From positions 184,628,041 to 184,692,040 of the forward strand of contig CM060846.1 in assembly GCA_030762175.1 (NCBI GenBank): a stretch of 64,000 nucleotides of DNA, read 5' to 3'. This stretch comes from Metallyticus violacea. Taxonomy: Eukaryota; Arthropoda; Insecta; Mantodea; Metallyticidae. Below, piece after piece: positions 10,850 through 21,846 of the stretch (the stretch's first letter is position 1; every line of letters starts with the position of its first letter). Below the pieces are notes generated by a model. It was not told the origin of the DNA, ran no database searches, and saw only the letters and a program-made list of their open reading frames with translations. The position numbers and the translations under genes were made by a program.

Positions 10850-11720
10850 TTTGAATTTATTTCCAATTAATAATACAACAAGTTTACTTCTTTACAACAA
10901 TCGCTCAATCATGCAATCATGCAAATACAAACTATAAGGGACCTCCATCTATTTTCAATGTACTCCTCTCAATTAAACTATTTACTATATTTTGTGATAT
11001 ACTACCTTTACCTTTAAACATAACAATTAGAAACAGTGCCTTCCCCAATTCCAGAAGGCACTGACTCCATTCAAAATTTATTTCAAATTGATTGGCTCAG
11101 CCCCCCAGTCCCCGGGTCATCAGCAGCTACCTGCTGGAATATCCAGGGGATCGGGCTTCGATCCAACCAAAACAAAACACAACATTAAAAGTAACTCATA
11201 CATTCAGTGCGAAATTAAATTATATTTTTGCTATACTAAACCTTTGTTCTTCTTCTTTTATTGCTTATACTCATTTGGCCATATTTATATCCTTAGAGTT
11301 GCTTATTCCTTTGGTCCTTATATACACTAACACCTGGTTATTGGTGTATAAGGATCCTGTTTACTAACATTTTGCATTGAATTTATTTCCATTTAATAAT
11401 ACAACAAATATACTCCTTTACAACAGCAGTACTCTTTAACAAACACTCAATCATGCAAATGCAAACTATAAGGGACCTACATCTATTTTAGATGTACCTC
11501 TCACAATTACAATATTTACTATATTTCGTGATATACTACTTTTACCTTTAAACATAACAATTAGAAACAGTGCCTTCGGCAATTCCAGAAGGCACTGGCT
11601 CCATTCAAAATTTATTTTAAATTGATTGACTCAGCCTCCCAGTCCCTGGTTCATCAGCAGCTACCTATTGGAATATCCGGGGGACCGGTCTTCGATCCAA
11701 CCACAACAAAACACAACATT
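10850..11720 (-). repeat. Two copies of a LINE-associated 3' repeat
   Basis: Segments 10855-11200 and 11378-11720 are similar over about 340 bp. Shared blocks include AACTATAAGGGACCT, TATTTACTATATTT, CCTTTAAACATAACAATTAG, AACAGTGCCTTC, CCAGAAGGCACTG, CATCAGCAGCTACCT and CTTCGATCCAACCA, ending near AACACAACATTAAAAGTAA. The second directly follows, on minus, the end of LINE copy 2, and a related block (AACTACAAGGGATCTTTACC) follows the LINE at 38.9 kb. I infer they are LINE 3' ends. The 190 bp between the copies is unassigned. Confidence 0.7.
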
Positions 11721-13255
11721 AAAAGTAAACTAACATTAGAAAACTAGCCCCACACATTCCCCTACTCATTCCATCCTCCTTTTACTATCCAACAATTTTA
11801 CTCTCAAGCTCGTTTCACGTATTTTATACCCATAACCATTTTTGTCTTATCTTGCCTATGTATTTTCCTAGCTCTTTAATATTTTCATCTGACTTTAAAT
11901 TTAAAATTCTTCTACCCCTTATTTCATCTGGTAGATTTTCCCATTTTCTTAATCAGAATTGTTTCCAAAACTTAGCTTGCTTACATTCTGGTATACAATG
12001 CCAAGTGCTATCTGGTTCTTTATACATAGGACATTTCCCCTTAGTGTGTCCATTTTTTAATCCACTTAAATATTTTACTCCAGTTCTAAACCATGCCAAC
12101 CCTTCCCTTCCTACCTTATCACAAATTTCAACATATCTTTCTCTTCCCCACCCATTTTTTAGTGTACTATATAATCTCAGAGATTTCTTGGTGTTAAGAT
12201 TTGCCCATATTTCCTGTTTTCTATATCCTTGATTCTTATTGTTATCTCTTTCCAAAATCCTTTACCCAACCTTTCTCCCTGGTACCATACTAGTCCCATG
12301 CCCACTTCTTGTACGATATTTTGGATTATAGATAGCCAAGTTTCTCTCCCTTTGATTTTACTTTGTGCCACCAGGCACTGATTAATAATATTCTCGTCCT
12401 CTAGTCTCCCTATTCTATACCAATATTTCAATACTCTTTCCATGACCTTGCTTTTATAGCCCAATCTTCCTAGTTCCATTAGAGCAACCTCGTTAGGTGA
12501 AGATCTAGGTAAGCCCAGAACAATTTTACAGAATAATCTATTTATCATATTTATCCCTTTCCATCCTTCATCTGGCCCCAAGATTTCTATTCTATACATC
12601 ATTCTGCTCTCCATGATTGAACCATATATTCTCTCTAGCCATTTTACTTGTATATTTGGTATTTTGTTAACACAAGTTCTAATTACACTCATGGCTACTT
12701 TTCCTTCTGCTACTGCTTTCCTTCTGTGATCACTCCATTTCCCATTACTAGACAATCTAACACCTAAATAATCAATTTTCTTAACAACTTCAATCTCTGT
12801 GCCCTCCCACCACCATTCACCATTTTTCCCATTTTTTTAATTTGAAACCTATTTTCATCACCATAATCTTAGATTTGTTTTTATTTATCTTGAGCCCCCA
12901 TTCTCTACAAAAAGTACCAATAATTTCTAATGATCGTTTTAAGCCTATACTTGTTAGAGAACCTGTTACCAAATCATCCTCAAAGAGCGGACCCGGTATC
13001 TCTATATTATTTATAGTTGGCAAATGTACATTGCCTTGGCTAATTTCTTCTAAAACATCATCAATAAACAGATTGAAGAGAACTGAACTTAATTTACATC
13101 CTTGTCTTAGACCTACATTGTTTGATGTTTTTTCTGTTACTCTACCGCTGTCATATTTAACATGAAATTTGTTTTCCTTATAAATATTCTGTATTACCTT
13201 AATACAATTCTGACTTACCCCTTTCTTACATTGGTAGTAAGAAATAAGGCACTTT
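11721..13255 (-). pseudogene. Non-LTR retrotransposon (LINE) copy 2, reverse transcriptase and C-terminus
   Basis: On minus from 13255: YKENKFHVKYDSGRVTEKTS, then GLRQGCKLSSVLFNLFIDD (RT domain 4), then GPLFEDDLVTGS, the catalytic box with F-E-D-D where F/Y-A-D-D is usual, and EWGLKINKNKSKIMV. At 12755-12177 follows a 192-codon open segment with IYGSIMESRMMYRIEILG and SSPNEVALMELGR. At 12255-11953 comes the C-terminal block CDKVGREGLAWFRTGVKYL and a zinc-knuckle-like cluster KCPMYKEPDSTWHCIPEC. Function in an intact element: target-primed reverse transcription. Frameshifts separate the three open segments. The 5' half (ORF1, endonuclease, RT domains 1-3) is missing, the usual 5' truncation. 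Confidence 0.88.
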
Positions 13256-13798
13256 AATCACAGGCTTATTCCTATCGATATACTCCATCAGTTGATACTT
13301 AAGAGCCATGTGCAATACTAATATGTATTTATTAAAACAAATATGAAATATTGCAATTAATTGTATATGTAAAACATACTTTTATGTTTTATTTATTTTC
13401 AGGGAAAGAATTGTTTTTTAAAAAGATTCACAACATATTTTTAGGTATGAAGAATACTTTACTAATTAACATATTTCTACCTAAAATGTTGTATTGCTTT
13501 GTAAGTAACAATAAAATTCACTACAATTTAAATGATTGGCATCAGGATATAGTTTCTACATTGAACTGCCATTCTTTAGAGAACCAAACAAGAATTTATA
13601 GGAAAAAAAATAACCTTTCTACATTTTAACTGTGGAACAGAAAAAGGATTAGTCTGCATTCAGTAGCTCAAATGTTGGCGAGTTATTAAAATAATTGCAC
13701 AGAATGTCAAAAGACAATAATTAATTAAAAATATTTCTAAAGACTTTAGATATTTTATAACATTACAGTGATGATGAAAACATTGGTTGGTTGGTCAG
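13256..13798. other. Unassigned AT-rich stretch
   Basis: Contains a 92-codon plus-strand frame at 13351-13629 with no family resemblance and biased AT-rich codons. Short GGTTGGTTGGT repeats occur near 13784-13835. Confidence 0.4.
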
Positions 13799-14029
13799 TC
13801 AATCTGTTGGGTTGAGTGGTTGGCTGGTTGGTTGGTAGTGACCATTAGGGATGCTGATATTTATAATTGTTTCCTTAACTTCCCAATAAAGAGCTCCCAA
13901 ATGCATTTCAATTTCCAATTTCATTTGTTTGTTGCTATCAAGTTGACTGCATTTCAGTAGACGTTCTCTATTTAGGATACTATTCACGTTCTTACAGAAT
14001 GGGCAGTTGCTGTCTTTGTTTAATTTCAT
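13799..14029 (-). pseudogene. Possible LINE C-terminal fragment with Cys/His cluster
   Basis: A 76-codon open frame contains NCPFCKNVNSILNRERLLKC, similar to the Cys-x2-Cys ... Cys cluster near the C-terminus of many LINE ORF2 proteins. No RT domain adjoins it. A SINE lies immediately to its right. Other origins are possible. Confidence 0.4.
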
Positions 14030-14044
14030 CCTGAAGTGATGTTC

Positions 14045-14315
14045 TAATAGACAATCATGCCCAACTTGCCTTATAACTCAAGATCGAGGGTTTAACGCCA
14101 GCCAGGACCAATGAATTTTTTTGGGCATAAAAATCCTAAGTATGGCTTCCTTTGGAAGGGAAGTAAAGTCATGGGTCCCATGTCATAGTTCTATGACATG
14201 TAAAAGAACCTCAAGTCTGAAAGAAGAGGCCTCTGAGCAAAATTCATCTGCTGTTTCACTCCCTGAATTGAATGGGATGCTGATGATGTGAGATGTTAAA
14301 GAGCATCTGTAAATA
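14045..14315 (+). mobile_element. SINE family A, diverged
   Basis: Head remnant with AACTTGCCTTATAACTCAAG and GCCAGCCAGGACCAATG. The body has GGGCATAAAAATCCTAAGTA, TGGCTTCCTTTGGAAGGG, AAAGAACCTCAAGTCTGAAA and GAATTGAATGGGATGCTGAT, ending at GTAAATAAAC. Confidence 0.87.
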
Positions 14316-15288
14316 AACAAACAAAAAAAATCATGCTGGACAAATAAGCAGAATTGGGCAACTCCAATTTTTCTTGGTTTAAATAAAAGATGTTTTTAAA
14401 GTCTTTAGATCTTCATATGTTTTCGTTTAATTTTTGTTGAATATTTTCTGGTTCTTGTTCAGTTATCTTTTTATAAAATTAAATTTAGAAGGAAGTTATA
14501 GTTCAAAAGATGGTTTTAATTGTATGATGGTTCTCTCTCTCTTTTAATTGCTAAAGTATCAGCAATCTCATTCCCCTTTAATCCCAATATCATGCAAATG
14601 TTTAACATCAATTTTGTTCTGACAGTGCCTACATTGTTATTGCCTCATCATCTTTCTAAGTTGGAATGGTATTGGAACATCTATTTTTTAAGATACAGAA
14701 TACATGATTTGTGCAGAGTTTTCATATATTAATTATCGAGTCTCTTGCATCTGTTATTTTCTTTAGAACTTCTTTCTTTTTAACAGTTTTGAAGCTGAAA
14801 ATTATATTTTGACTTTTCAATGTACCCTCCAAAATGGAAAGGAATTCTGCAGCAGCTTTAACTCCCTTTTCAAAATGAATAACATTGTTATGGAAAATTT
14901 ACATTGGAAATACCTAGAAGAAACAACCGCTGTGCTACACTCAGTTTGACTGTAAAAGCTGTCATAGTTTTAGGAACAGAAATGATTGACAAAAAGAAAG
15001 GGTTTTAAGCACTTCCATTTATACTTGGGAAATATGCAACCAGCTAGATTTTAATGATACAATAACTATTTTCATGTGATTTCCCCAAAGCCAATGAAAT
15101 ATTTCTGCTGCTCAATATACACCTCATAAATAGAAAAATGCAAAATAATGTTGCTGCACACCTTATGAAATGATCAGATTATTGAACCATAAACCTGTAA
15201 CATTTGATAACATTTTTAAACATTTGCAAATATTCCATTCAGCCTGTTTTTGGAGGTAAGACAAAATGATCTTTTTTTTTTTTTTTTT
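14316..15288. other. Unassigned AT-rich stretch
   Basis: No recognised feature. A T-run at about 15272-15289 belongs to the reversed A-tail of the next SINE. Confidence 0.4.
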
Positions 15289-15560
15289 AATGGTGTTTAA
15301 TGCTTGTGTTTACTAAGGCAAAACAGGCGATGGACACTGATTATACATGAGATGAAATGATATATTGGGAAAGGATTTTTTTAAAGGTAGGAAATATTCC
15401 AGGCCTAAGTTTAGGGTACCTCCCTGGCATTTGCCATTTATGAGAACTGAGGAAAACCTGGAAAAAACTTCAGTCAGGGAGGATGATCCTGGCGGGATTC
15501 GAACCCCAGACCTCCAGCTCACGAGTCAGTGCCTTAACGACCTCGGCCACTGGTGGCTGT
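15289..15560 (-). mobile_element. SINE family B, full length
   Basis: Reverse-oriented copy: the 3' end is TGGTGTTTAATGC at left. The body reads CCTAAGTTTAGGGTACCTCC, GCATTTGCCATTTATGAG and AACTGAGGAAAACCTGG. The head at right has GGGATTCGAACCCCAGACC (box B complement), CACGAGTCAGTGCC and TTAACGACCTCGGCCACTGG. Family B heads resemble a class II tRNA (GTGGCCGAGGTCGTTAAGGC), most like a serine tRNA. Confidence 0.93.
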
Positions 15561-16394
15561 CAAAATGATCATGAGGGCACAATGGAAAAGTTCATTTAGT
15601 TATATTATGAATAAATATAAAGGATCGGGTTGGCTCTTTAAACCTATAAAATTATTAGTAAGAAAAATGAGTACATTTTCAAAAGTATTATTACTTTCTA
15701 TGGGCTAGAAACTATTAACAATGATTGCAAATGTAAAAGGTTTGTTTTATATAATAATCAGTGCTCTACTCATTGGCCCATTGCTGGCAAAAATTACATT
15801 GAATCCATTTTTTTTTCTATTCCTACTGTTACCACATTCTTTTCTGTACATCACTCATATAACATAAAGATGAAGATCTGGATTAAAATTATCAATTAGT
15901 GGCTGTAGCATCTTTGATTTCTTGGTGTTCCTGCTGTTGATTTGCACGTCTTTGAGTAGGATTTTGGGTCATCAGGAACCAATTTCCTTTACTTTTGATC
16001 CTGTTTATCCAGAAGCTTGATCTTAAAGGGTGAGCTTGTTAATATTTCAGATTTCTGACAGCATGTCACTTGTTTTCTTTCAGGACATTTTGCTTTTGGA
16101 AGTGGCTAAATGTCATTTGGTGAGAATGGTGTTTATTTTCTCATTAGAGATCTGGTACATGCTTTAGGTGTTAACTATATTTTCTTTACTGTTACCTAGC
16201 AGAATCAGGTGTTATAGCAGTATAAATGTGAGATGAACCAGCAAGAATAGTAGCATCTTCAGACTATTTTCTATGGAAGAATTCAGCAGGAAGAGGAGAA
16301 TTACATTCATGTAAATTCATTCAGGAAGCACAAGATGTGTTCTCATCAGGTAGATTTGAAACAGTATTCATCATATTAACAGTACAGGTTTGGC
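15561..16394. other. Unassigned AT-rich stretch
   Basis: No recognised feature in about 830 bases. Confidence 0.4.
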
Positions 16395-16870
16395 CTTTGT
16401 GTTCCCTCAGAACCATTTTTCAGGCTTCCCTATCTCTGTAACCATCCATTAATTGTTCATTCAAATCCTTCTCACATCCTCCATTATTCCATCAGTCCTA
16501 GCTTTGGTCTTCTAACTCTCTTTCGACCTTTCTATTTGCATCCATAATCCTGTTAATTGTTTCTTCCCCATACAATCTCTCCACATTACTGGCCTATCTA
16601 AATCATGCTATTTTCACTGATTTAGTGATATTAAATGATCTAATATAGTACTTCATTTTACCTATTCTCCACTCTCCTCTCTATTTAATTGGACTATAGA
16701 TTCTCCTTAATATCTTCCTCTTAAATGCATTCAATCTTGATACATTGCTTGCATTAGGGCCCAGGTTTTACTCCCACATATATGCAATGGTTTAACTAGT
16801 GTTTTATACATTCTCATCTTAGTTTTGTATGAGAGAAGCTTTGACTTTAAAAGTATTTTAACAGTTCAAA
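16395..16870 (-). pseudogene. RTE-like LINE, C-terminal end of reverse transcriptase
   Basis: Reading minus from 16840 gives KTKMRMYKTLVKPLHICGSK followed by TWALMQA. This matches the block (usually ...L..YG.E.W.L...) that closes the RT domain of RTE-type LINEs. It is followed by fragments around RPVMWRDCMGKK (usually AGHV.R...) and a KAR..LMEECEKDLNEQLMD-like tail. Several stops and frame changes. Different family from the LINE copies at 9.5-13.3 kb. Confidence 0.7.
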
Positions 16871-17701
16871 ATACCATTGATAACACTGTGTATTTGTTGA
16901 TTTACTTATTCGCCTAAATCATTTGAATAATATTTATGCATTGTACTTGATGAACAAGATGGGATAAGAATTCTCATTGCTTGGAAAGCAGACATTCAAA
17001 GATTCATTTGACCAGCTGAGAGTACAAATTTTTTCCTCTGAAAATACAGGTCTATTGAAAGGCCATATTTCAGGCTTTCTAAAGTAATTTGAAGTACAGT
17101 AAATTATTCTGTTCTTTACAAAAGCAGATTTTACTAATTTTGGATCTTGCAACTTGAATGCTTTGTACTTCAAAGCCCTCTTTCAAGGGCTTAAGAAGAT
17201 CACATCCAAAGGCTGAAGTCTGTGAGTGATATGTGGAGGAACAAAAAGTATAATCCTATCTCCAGTATACCAAAAAACAAATAGGTTAATGTGTAATACA
17301 TAGTTATCAAGGTAGTCACATTTAAAAAAATGACTGAATTAATCCGTCAAGAGTCTGAACACCAACCAATGCTGCCAACAGAACTGTTATCTATCATTCT
17401 TATTCCTAGCATTTTTCTATGTTCAAATATAAAGCACAGAGATAAAAAAATTTCAACAACATTGCAACAAGCAATAACTATAATTGGCCCTTCTCTATCC
17501 TTTCACAGAAACCACCTTAGGTCTTGATGCCGATGTCTACTTCTATCTCATCCTCATTATAATCATCAAATGAATTATTATCAAAACATTTACATATGAA
17601 TGAATCAATTCATTCAACATTACAAGTATCAAGCAAAGTATATTATGGAATTATAAAAAATTCTATATGTATGGAACTAAAACAGTGAAACTCATTAAAG
17701 A
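16871..17701. other. Unassigned AT-rich stretch
   Basis: No recognised feature; frames at 16934-17173 and 17330-17527 have no motif. Confidence 0.4.
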
Positions 17702-17830
17702 TAAAATCATTAAATATGTCATCTACACACTCTTAATGCTTCACTTATTTTTGAAGCACGGAAACGGTTTCGTACTTCAAAAAGTAAATCTAACATTAAG
17801 AATGTGTAGATGACATATTTAATGATTTTA
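17702..17830. repeat. Palindromic P1-like PLE-tail unit without hammerhead core
   Basis: An inverted repeat centred near 17766, with arms of about 55-60 bases. The outer arm has TAAAATCATTAAATATGTC, ATCTACACACTCTTAATG and CTTCACTTA, which parallels the P1 arm at 23.6 kb (AACTACACACTCTTATGC, TTCACTTACTTG). The centre holds GGAAACGGTTTCG, which includes the GAAAC part of the hammerhead on both strands, but no CTGANGA box is present. Confidence 0.75.
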
Positions 17831-18011
17831 ACAAGTGGAGTATAGTTTACAAAATTATACAATTACAATTTAATATACATAACATAAACAAACACAAAAT
17901 CTCAAAAAGTTCAGCAGCACCAAAGCTGAGGCCCTCCCATATTCCAACCACCAGGTTATTTGTAACATTTATATACATTAATCCATAATTTTATTAAAAT
18001 CTGCAAATCTT

Positions 18012-18240
18012 TCTAAACTTAGATATTCATTTTTTACATTAAACTCCACTTACATACATGAAAATAAGGCACGTTTCAGGAGAATCTTTCCCATCTTCAG
18101 TTGCTCGCTGAACCACCATTACTTGAAATGGTGGCTAGACACCCGGTGTCTTATTTTTATGTAAGTAAGTGGAGTTTAGTGTAAAAAATGTATACCTAAG
18201 TTGAGGATATATTACCACTCCATTGTCAACAGCTTCGTAA
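18012..18240. repeat. P2-type PLE-tail palindrome
   Basis: Left arm 18012-18075 (TCTAAACTTAGATATTC, AAACTCCACTTAC, AAAATAAGGCACG) pairs with right arm about 18145-18207 (GTGTCTTATTTTTATG, TAAGTGGAGTTTAGTG, CCTAAGTTGAGGA). The loop holds a hammerhead-like core on minus. The right flank TATTACCACTCCATTGTC continues the family, as in the 10.6-kb fragment read in reverse. A small hairpin (CCACCATTACTTG / AAATGGTGG) lies in the loop. Confidence 0.8.
18058..18115 (-). ncRNA. Hammerhead-ribozyme-like motif, P2 lineage
   Basis: Read on minus: GAGCAA, then CUGAAGA (18100-18094, matches CUGANGA), U, a stem-loop GGGAAAGAUUCUCC, GAAA, a very short helix III (ACGUGC, from a likely ACGCGU), C, then UUAUUUUC. 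Helix I can pair UU/AA, a mismatch, then U-G, U-A and U-G. A U lies between the GA and helix II, unlike the canonical G-C at that place. The same layout occurs at 28.65 kb. Activity is untested. Confidence 0.5.
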
Positions 18241-19395
18241 GTACAATGTTTATCTGCAAATCTTGCCTTGTTGGTTTAGGCAAACTAATAGTAAATTCAG
18301 AATGTCTTTCATAAATCCCTCAAGCCATACTTTACCTGCTTTACCACTTCTAAAAAGGTTAGCAAGTTTTGTTTCTCTGTGCGAAAATAAACATGTGGCA
18401 GCTGCTGAAAATTATATTTTGTCAAACTAAACTAATTTCTGTCAAACCCTTTGACAAATTAATTCATAATTTCAGTATTTATTTCATGTAAAAATAACTA
18501 GTTTGTACCTCACTAACTTATATTTGCAGTCTCATGTGAAGTCTCCAATGAAAGGAAATGCAGTATCATTTACACACTTGTCTACTATACCTCCTATATA
18601 GCTTGCTTCACATCCATCTCTGAATATTTTTATTTGCTGCTTTTGCACTTGTAGCTAAAAAGTGTGCACAAATTGGCCTAATATAGCCTATAATTATGTG
18701 TTTATGGTATATATAAAATATAGACAAATATGTGTATATACAATGTATAAATTACCATATGTCTACTATAACGGGTGAGTCAGCTGCCCCTACATTTGTA
18801 GTTTTATGCAATCCACAGTTTATACCCTAACTTGAAAACATTCATCCCTATACTATCTAAGCAAATTCTGTGACAAGGATATCTTGAACACCATTTTCAA
18901 CGTATAAGCAAATTAGATGTAAAGTTATTATCTTTTCCCCTGAGGCTAAATGTGAAAATATGCAATGTCAATGTCAGTATTAATTCATTTAACAAAAACA
19001 ACAATTTCCAGAAGGTACAATATTTTAAGTGAAAATTTCTTCACTAATTAAATCAATATTTAGAGATATCAAAACCAGAAATCAGTTTGAAAAGTTCCTT
19101 TTCTCTGTTGATTTGATATGGAATAATTACATGTAAGAAATACTATCCTTTAGAACAAATTGTATGCTTGTGTATGACATTCAGAAAGTGCTGAAAAATA
19201 TTTGTCAAGTGCACAAATTGGATTGTTATTTTTAAGTGTAAAATATATTGAATGGATGACATGACAGACTTTTTTCTTTCATTATTTCTAGATGTTACAG
19301 TATTATAATATAATACAGAGAAGAAAAATGTACATTATTTTATATACAAAGTATCAATTTTTTTGGTGTATATGACTCATGCTACACATTTACCG
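18241..19395. other. Unassigned AT-rich stretch
   Basis: No recognised feature in about 1.15 kb. Confidence 0.4.
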
Positions 19396-19655
19396 TAGCA
19401 CAGGTGGCTAAGTCATAGACCCAGGAACAGGAACTCTGTGGTTTCTCGCTGAATGAGGTTTTTCCAGCTTTTTGTGTCACACAGGCAAATGCTGAAAGGT
19501 ACCCTAAACTTATGCTTGACAAGCTTTCTTTCCAAAATTTCTTTTCCATTTTATCATTTCATTTCCTGAATTGACACTGTCCACTATCTGTGATGTTACA
19601 GTAGTAAACATTGTCCACTATCTATAATGTCACAGTAGTAAAACTGAATAGATAA
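19396..19655 (+). mobile_element. SINE family B, old copy with duplicated 3' end
   Basis: The degraded head CACAGGTGGCTAAGTCATAG is followed by GAATGAGGTTTTTCCAGC, AGGTACCCTAAACTTATG and ATTTCTTTTCCATTTTATC. The 3' end (ATTGTCCACTATCTATAATG, CACAGTAGTAAA) is present twice in tandem. Confidence 0.8.
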
Positions 19656-21549
19656 ATGCCGTTAAAAAATTAACATTTGTTTGTTTTAAATGCAGATCAA
19701 TATTTTATAATTACATCATAACATAATACTGGGAAAATTTGCTATAAATAAATACATTTAAAATAACTATCATTAATATATCAGGAAAGAAGGTACATGA
19801 ATATGCTCCTTCTTAGGGTGCATCTGAATTAGTAGAACAGAAATCGGTAGCAAATTTTTTTGTCTATCTTAATTTTTAGAACATGATGATTTTTTCGATA
19901 TTATCAACATTCTTTAACATAGAAGACTTGTTCATAGTTACTTTAAATAGACCCTTGCTACCATTTAACTGGCACTTTACTCATTAGCCACTTCCATCTC
20001 TTTACAAATTTAATATCTGAAATCCTTTCTTGTGTTGATTACATGGGAATTATTTTAGTCACTTTCTAATATGTGATTAATTGCTATCTTGGATAACAAA
20101 TTAACTAAAGAAAACTTAAATACTCCAAACCATTTGCCTTTTCTTCCAATGCTAAACTTGTAAACAACTCCAAAGTTCATTGCATTTTTTGCACAGCTTC
20201 ATGTATACGTAACCTCAGATTCTTTATGATTTCAACTTCTGAAAACATAGCCCAACTCATTAAATTGCTTCACAAGAAGAATCCAGAGGATTAAAACCCA
20301 GTGTTCTTGTTAAACAGTGGGTAGTATCTCCTAGTATTTTTCAGTATAGAGAAAATGCCTCAAGAATGTTCTTGTTACCACATTTTACACAAAATGGTAT
20401 CCCATGGTAAAACCACATCCATGCAGTTTCCTAAGGTATTTCTCCCAGAAGTGCACGGTATAATGTATAAGAAACTGAGGGTTATTTTGCCCAATTAGGA
20501 TACATGAGCCAATGTGGTAATCTACAATGCCAGCTCAAATATTTAGCTAAATTATGCTAAAAATAGGACTGCTGAATAGAGTAAGGATATTTTTTACCTC
20601 TGACGTGGTTTGTTGGAAGTAAACTATTCCATTGTAGGTAAAATATGGTTCATCATTTATAACAAACCTTTTCAAAAGTGTTCATCCTGTGCCAGGAACC
20701 ACTTACAAAAACTTATGAGGTATGTAGCCTTGCTGTATGAGATGAACATGGGAAAACAGTACATGACAAGTTCTTTCAGAGTTTGTAATATCATCTAATT
20801 TGAGACACTTGTTGCTGTACCCACTGATTTTGGTTTATCATCTTCACATTCTAGAATTTACTCCTTTACTTCACATATATACTGCAGATGTTGTGGTCTT
20901 CATGCATTTTATTTAACATTTCAGCAATGTATCAGACTACATTTGCTCATTATATAGGATTAAATGCTGTTCTGTTAAGAAAACATTTGTTATTCCCAGG
21001 TCACTTTGTTGCTGTTGTGTTGGCACTTCACAAAAGTAAAAACAAGTTCAGGTACCTATGATTTGTAATGATTCACATTATGATTATATATAATTAATTT
21101 GACATGTGCTGAGAAAATGTGTGTTGAATCAAAATGTTAACAGGAATTAAACAGCAGATTCCACTATTTGTCATATACGGTTTTGTCAAGCATAATTTAT
21201 TGTGATCAACTAAGAGTGTCAGTGACATAAGATATTGTCTGTAGAAGGAAAGTACACCCAAGTGAAGAGGTGTCATACCATATTTGAAGCACACTTCTAG
21301 CAAGAGTGGTGAATAAAAGCAGACAAATTCACTGGTTACAGCAATATTGACATTTAACACACTAGGTACCTGCCTGTAAGTTTTATGGAACATGATTCTT
21401 TTGAAATTACTAAACCTGTTGTTTCTATGGGATCAACAATAAAGATTCATTTTAAAACCACAGCCCTCAAATTTTTCATGTTTGGTTATCTCATCATATT
21501 CCCCATGCTGGAAAAAATTCTGTTATGTTATTCATCTTTCAAGAAAGCC
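19656..21549. other. Unassigned AT-rich stretch
   Basis: About 1.9 kb. Around 20.4-21.1 kb the base texture hints at an old coding sequence, but I cannot match it to a family in any frame. No RNA gene seen. Confidence 0.35.
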
Positions 21550-21846
21550 ATTTATTTATTTGGTTTATTTTCGGATGCTCTTTAACATCTCAGGTCATCA
21601 GCATCCCATTCAATTCAAGGCATGAAATGGCCAATAAATTTTGTTCAGAGACCACTTCTTTTAGCCTTGAGGTTCTTTTATGTGCCATAAACTTAAAATA
21701 TGGAACCCATAGCTTTACACCCCGTCTGAAGGAAGCCATACGTATGATTTTTATGCTAGAAAATATCCATCGATCCTGGTCAGAATTGAACCCATGATCT
21801 TGAGTCTATGAGGCAAATATGGTTACAACTAGACCACCAGAGCCAA
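21550..21846 (-). mobile_element. SINE family A, full length
   Basis: Reverse copy. The 3' end at left reads ATTTATTTATTTGG then GATGCTCTTTAACATCTCAG and AGCATCCCATTCAATTC. The head at right has AACCCATGATCTTGAGTC and TATGGTTACAACTAGACCAC. It is diverged from the consensus at many places. Confidence 0.88.

Larger units (their letters stand above)
9518..10860 (-). pseudogene. Non-LTR retrotransposon (LINE) copy 1, reverse transcriptase C-terminal half
   Basis: Read on minus, the pieces line up with LINE copy 2 at 11.4-13.3 kb. About 10860-10740 encodes the segment after the catalytic RT box. At 10401-10144 come WLKRMYTATVEAKMLY and FYKQTLGLPIASPNGVEQLE followed by LGRHS. At 9960-9667 comes a C-terminal block with SLRLYREIKIWWGREKY, CDKAGREGFTWARTGV and a Cys/His cluster (CPMSGETNVDFHCLLYC) typical of LINE ORF2 ends. 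Frameshifts and a 130-bp insertion (CT microsatellite plus PLE-tail piece, about 10573-10708) break it. The N-terminal endonuclease is absent. The clade is not settled. Confidence 0.8.

Noticed and set aside
20400..21100. Possible old coding sequence
   Set aside because: Base texture suggests it, but no frame gives a family I can name; left unassigned.
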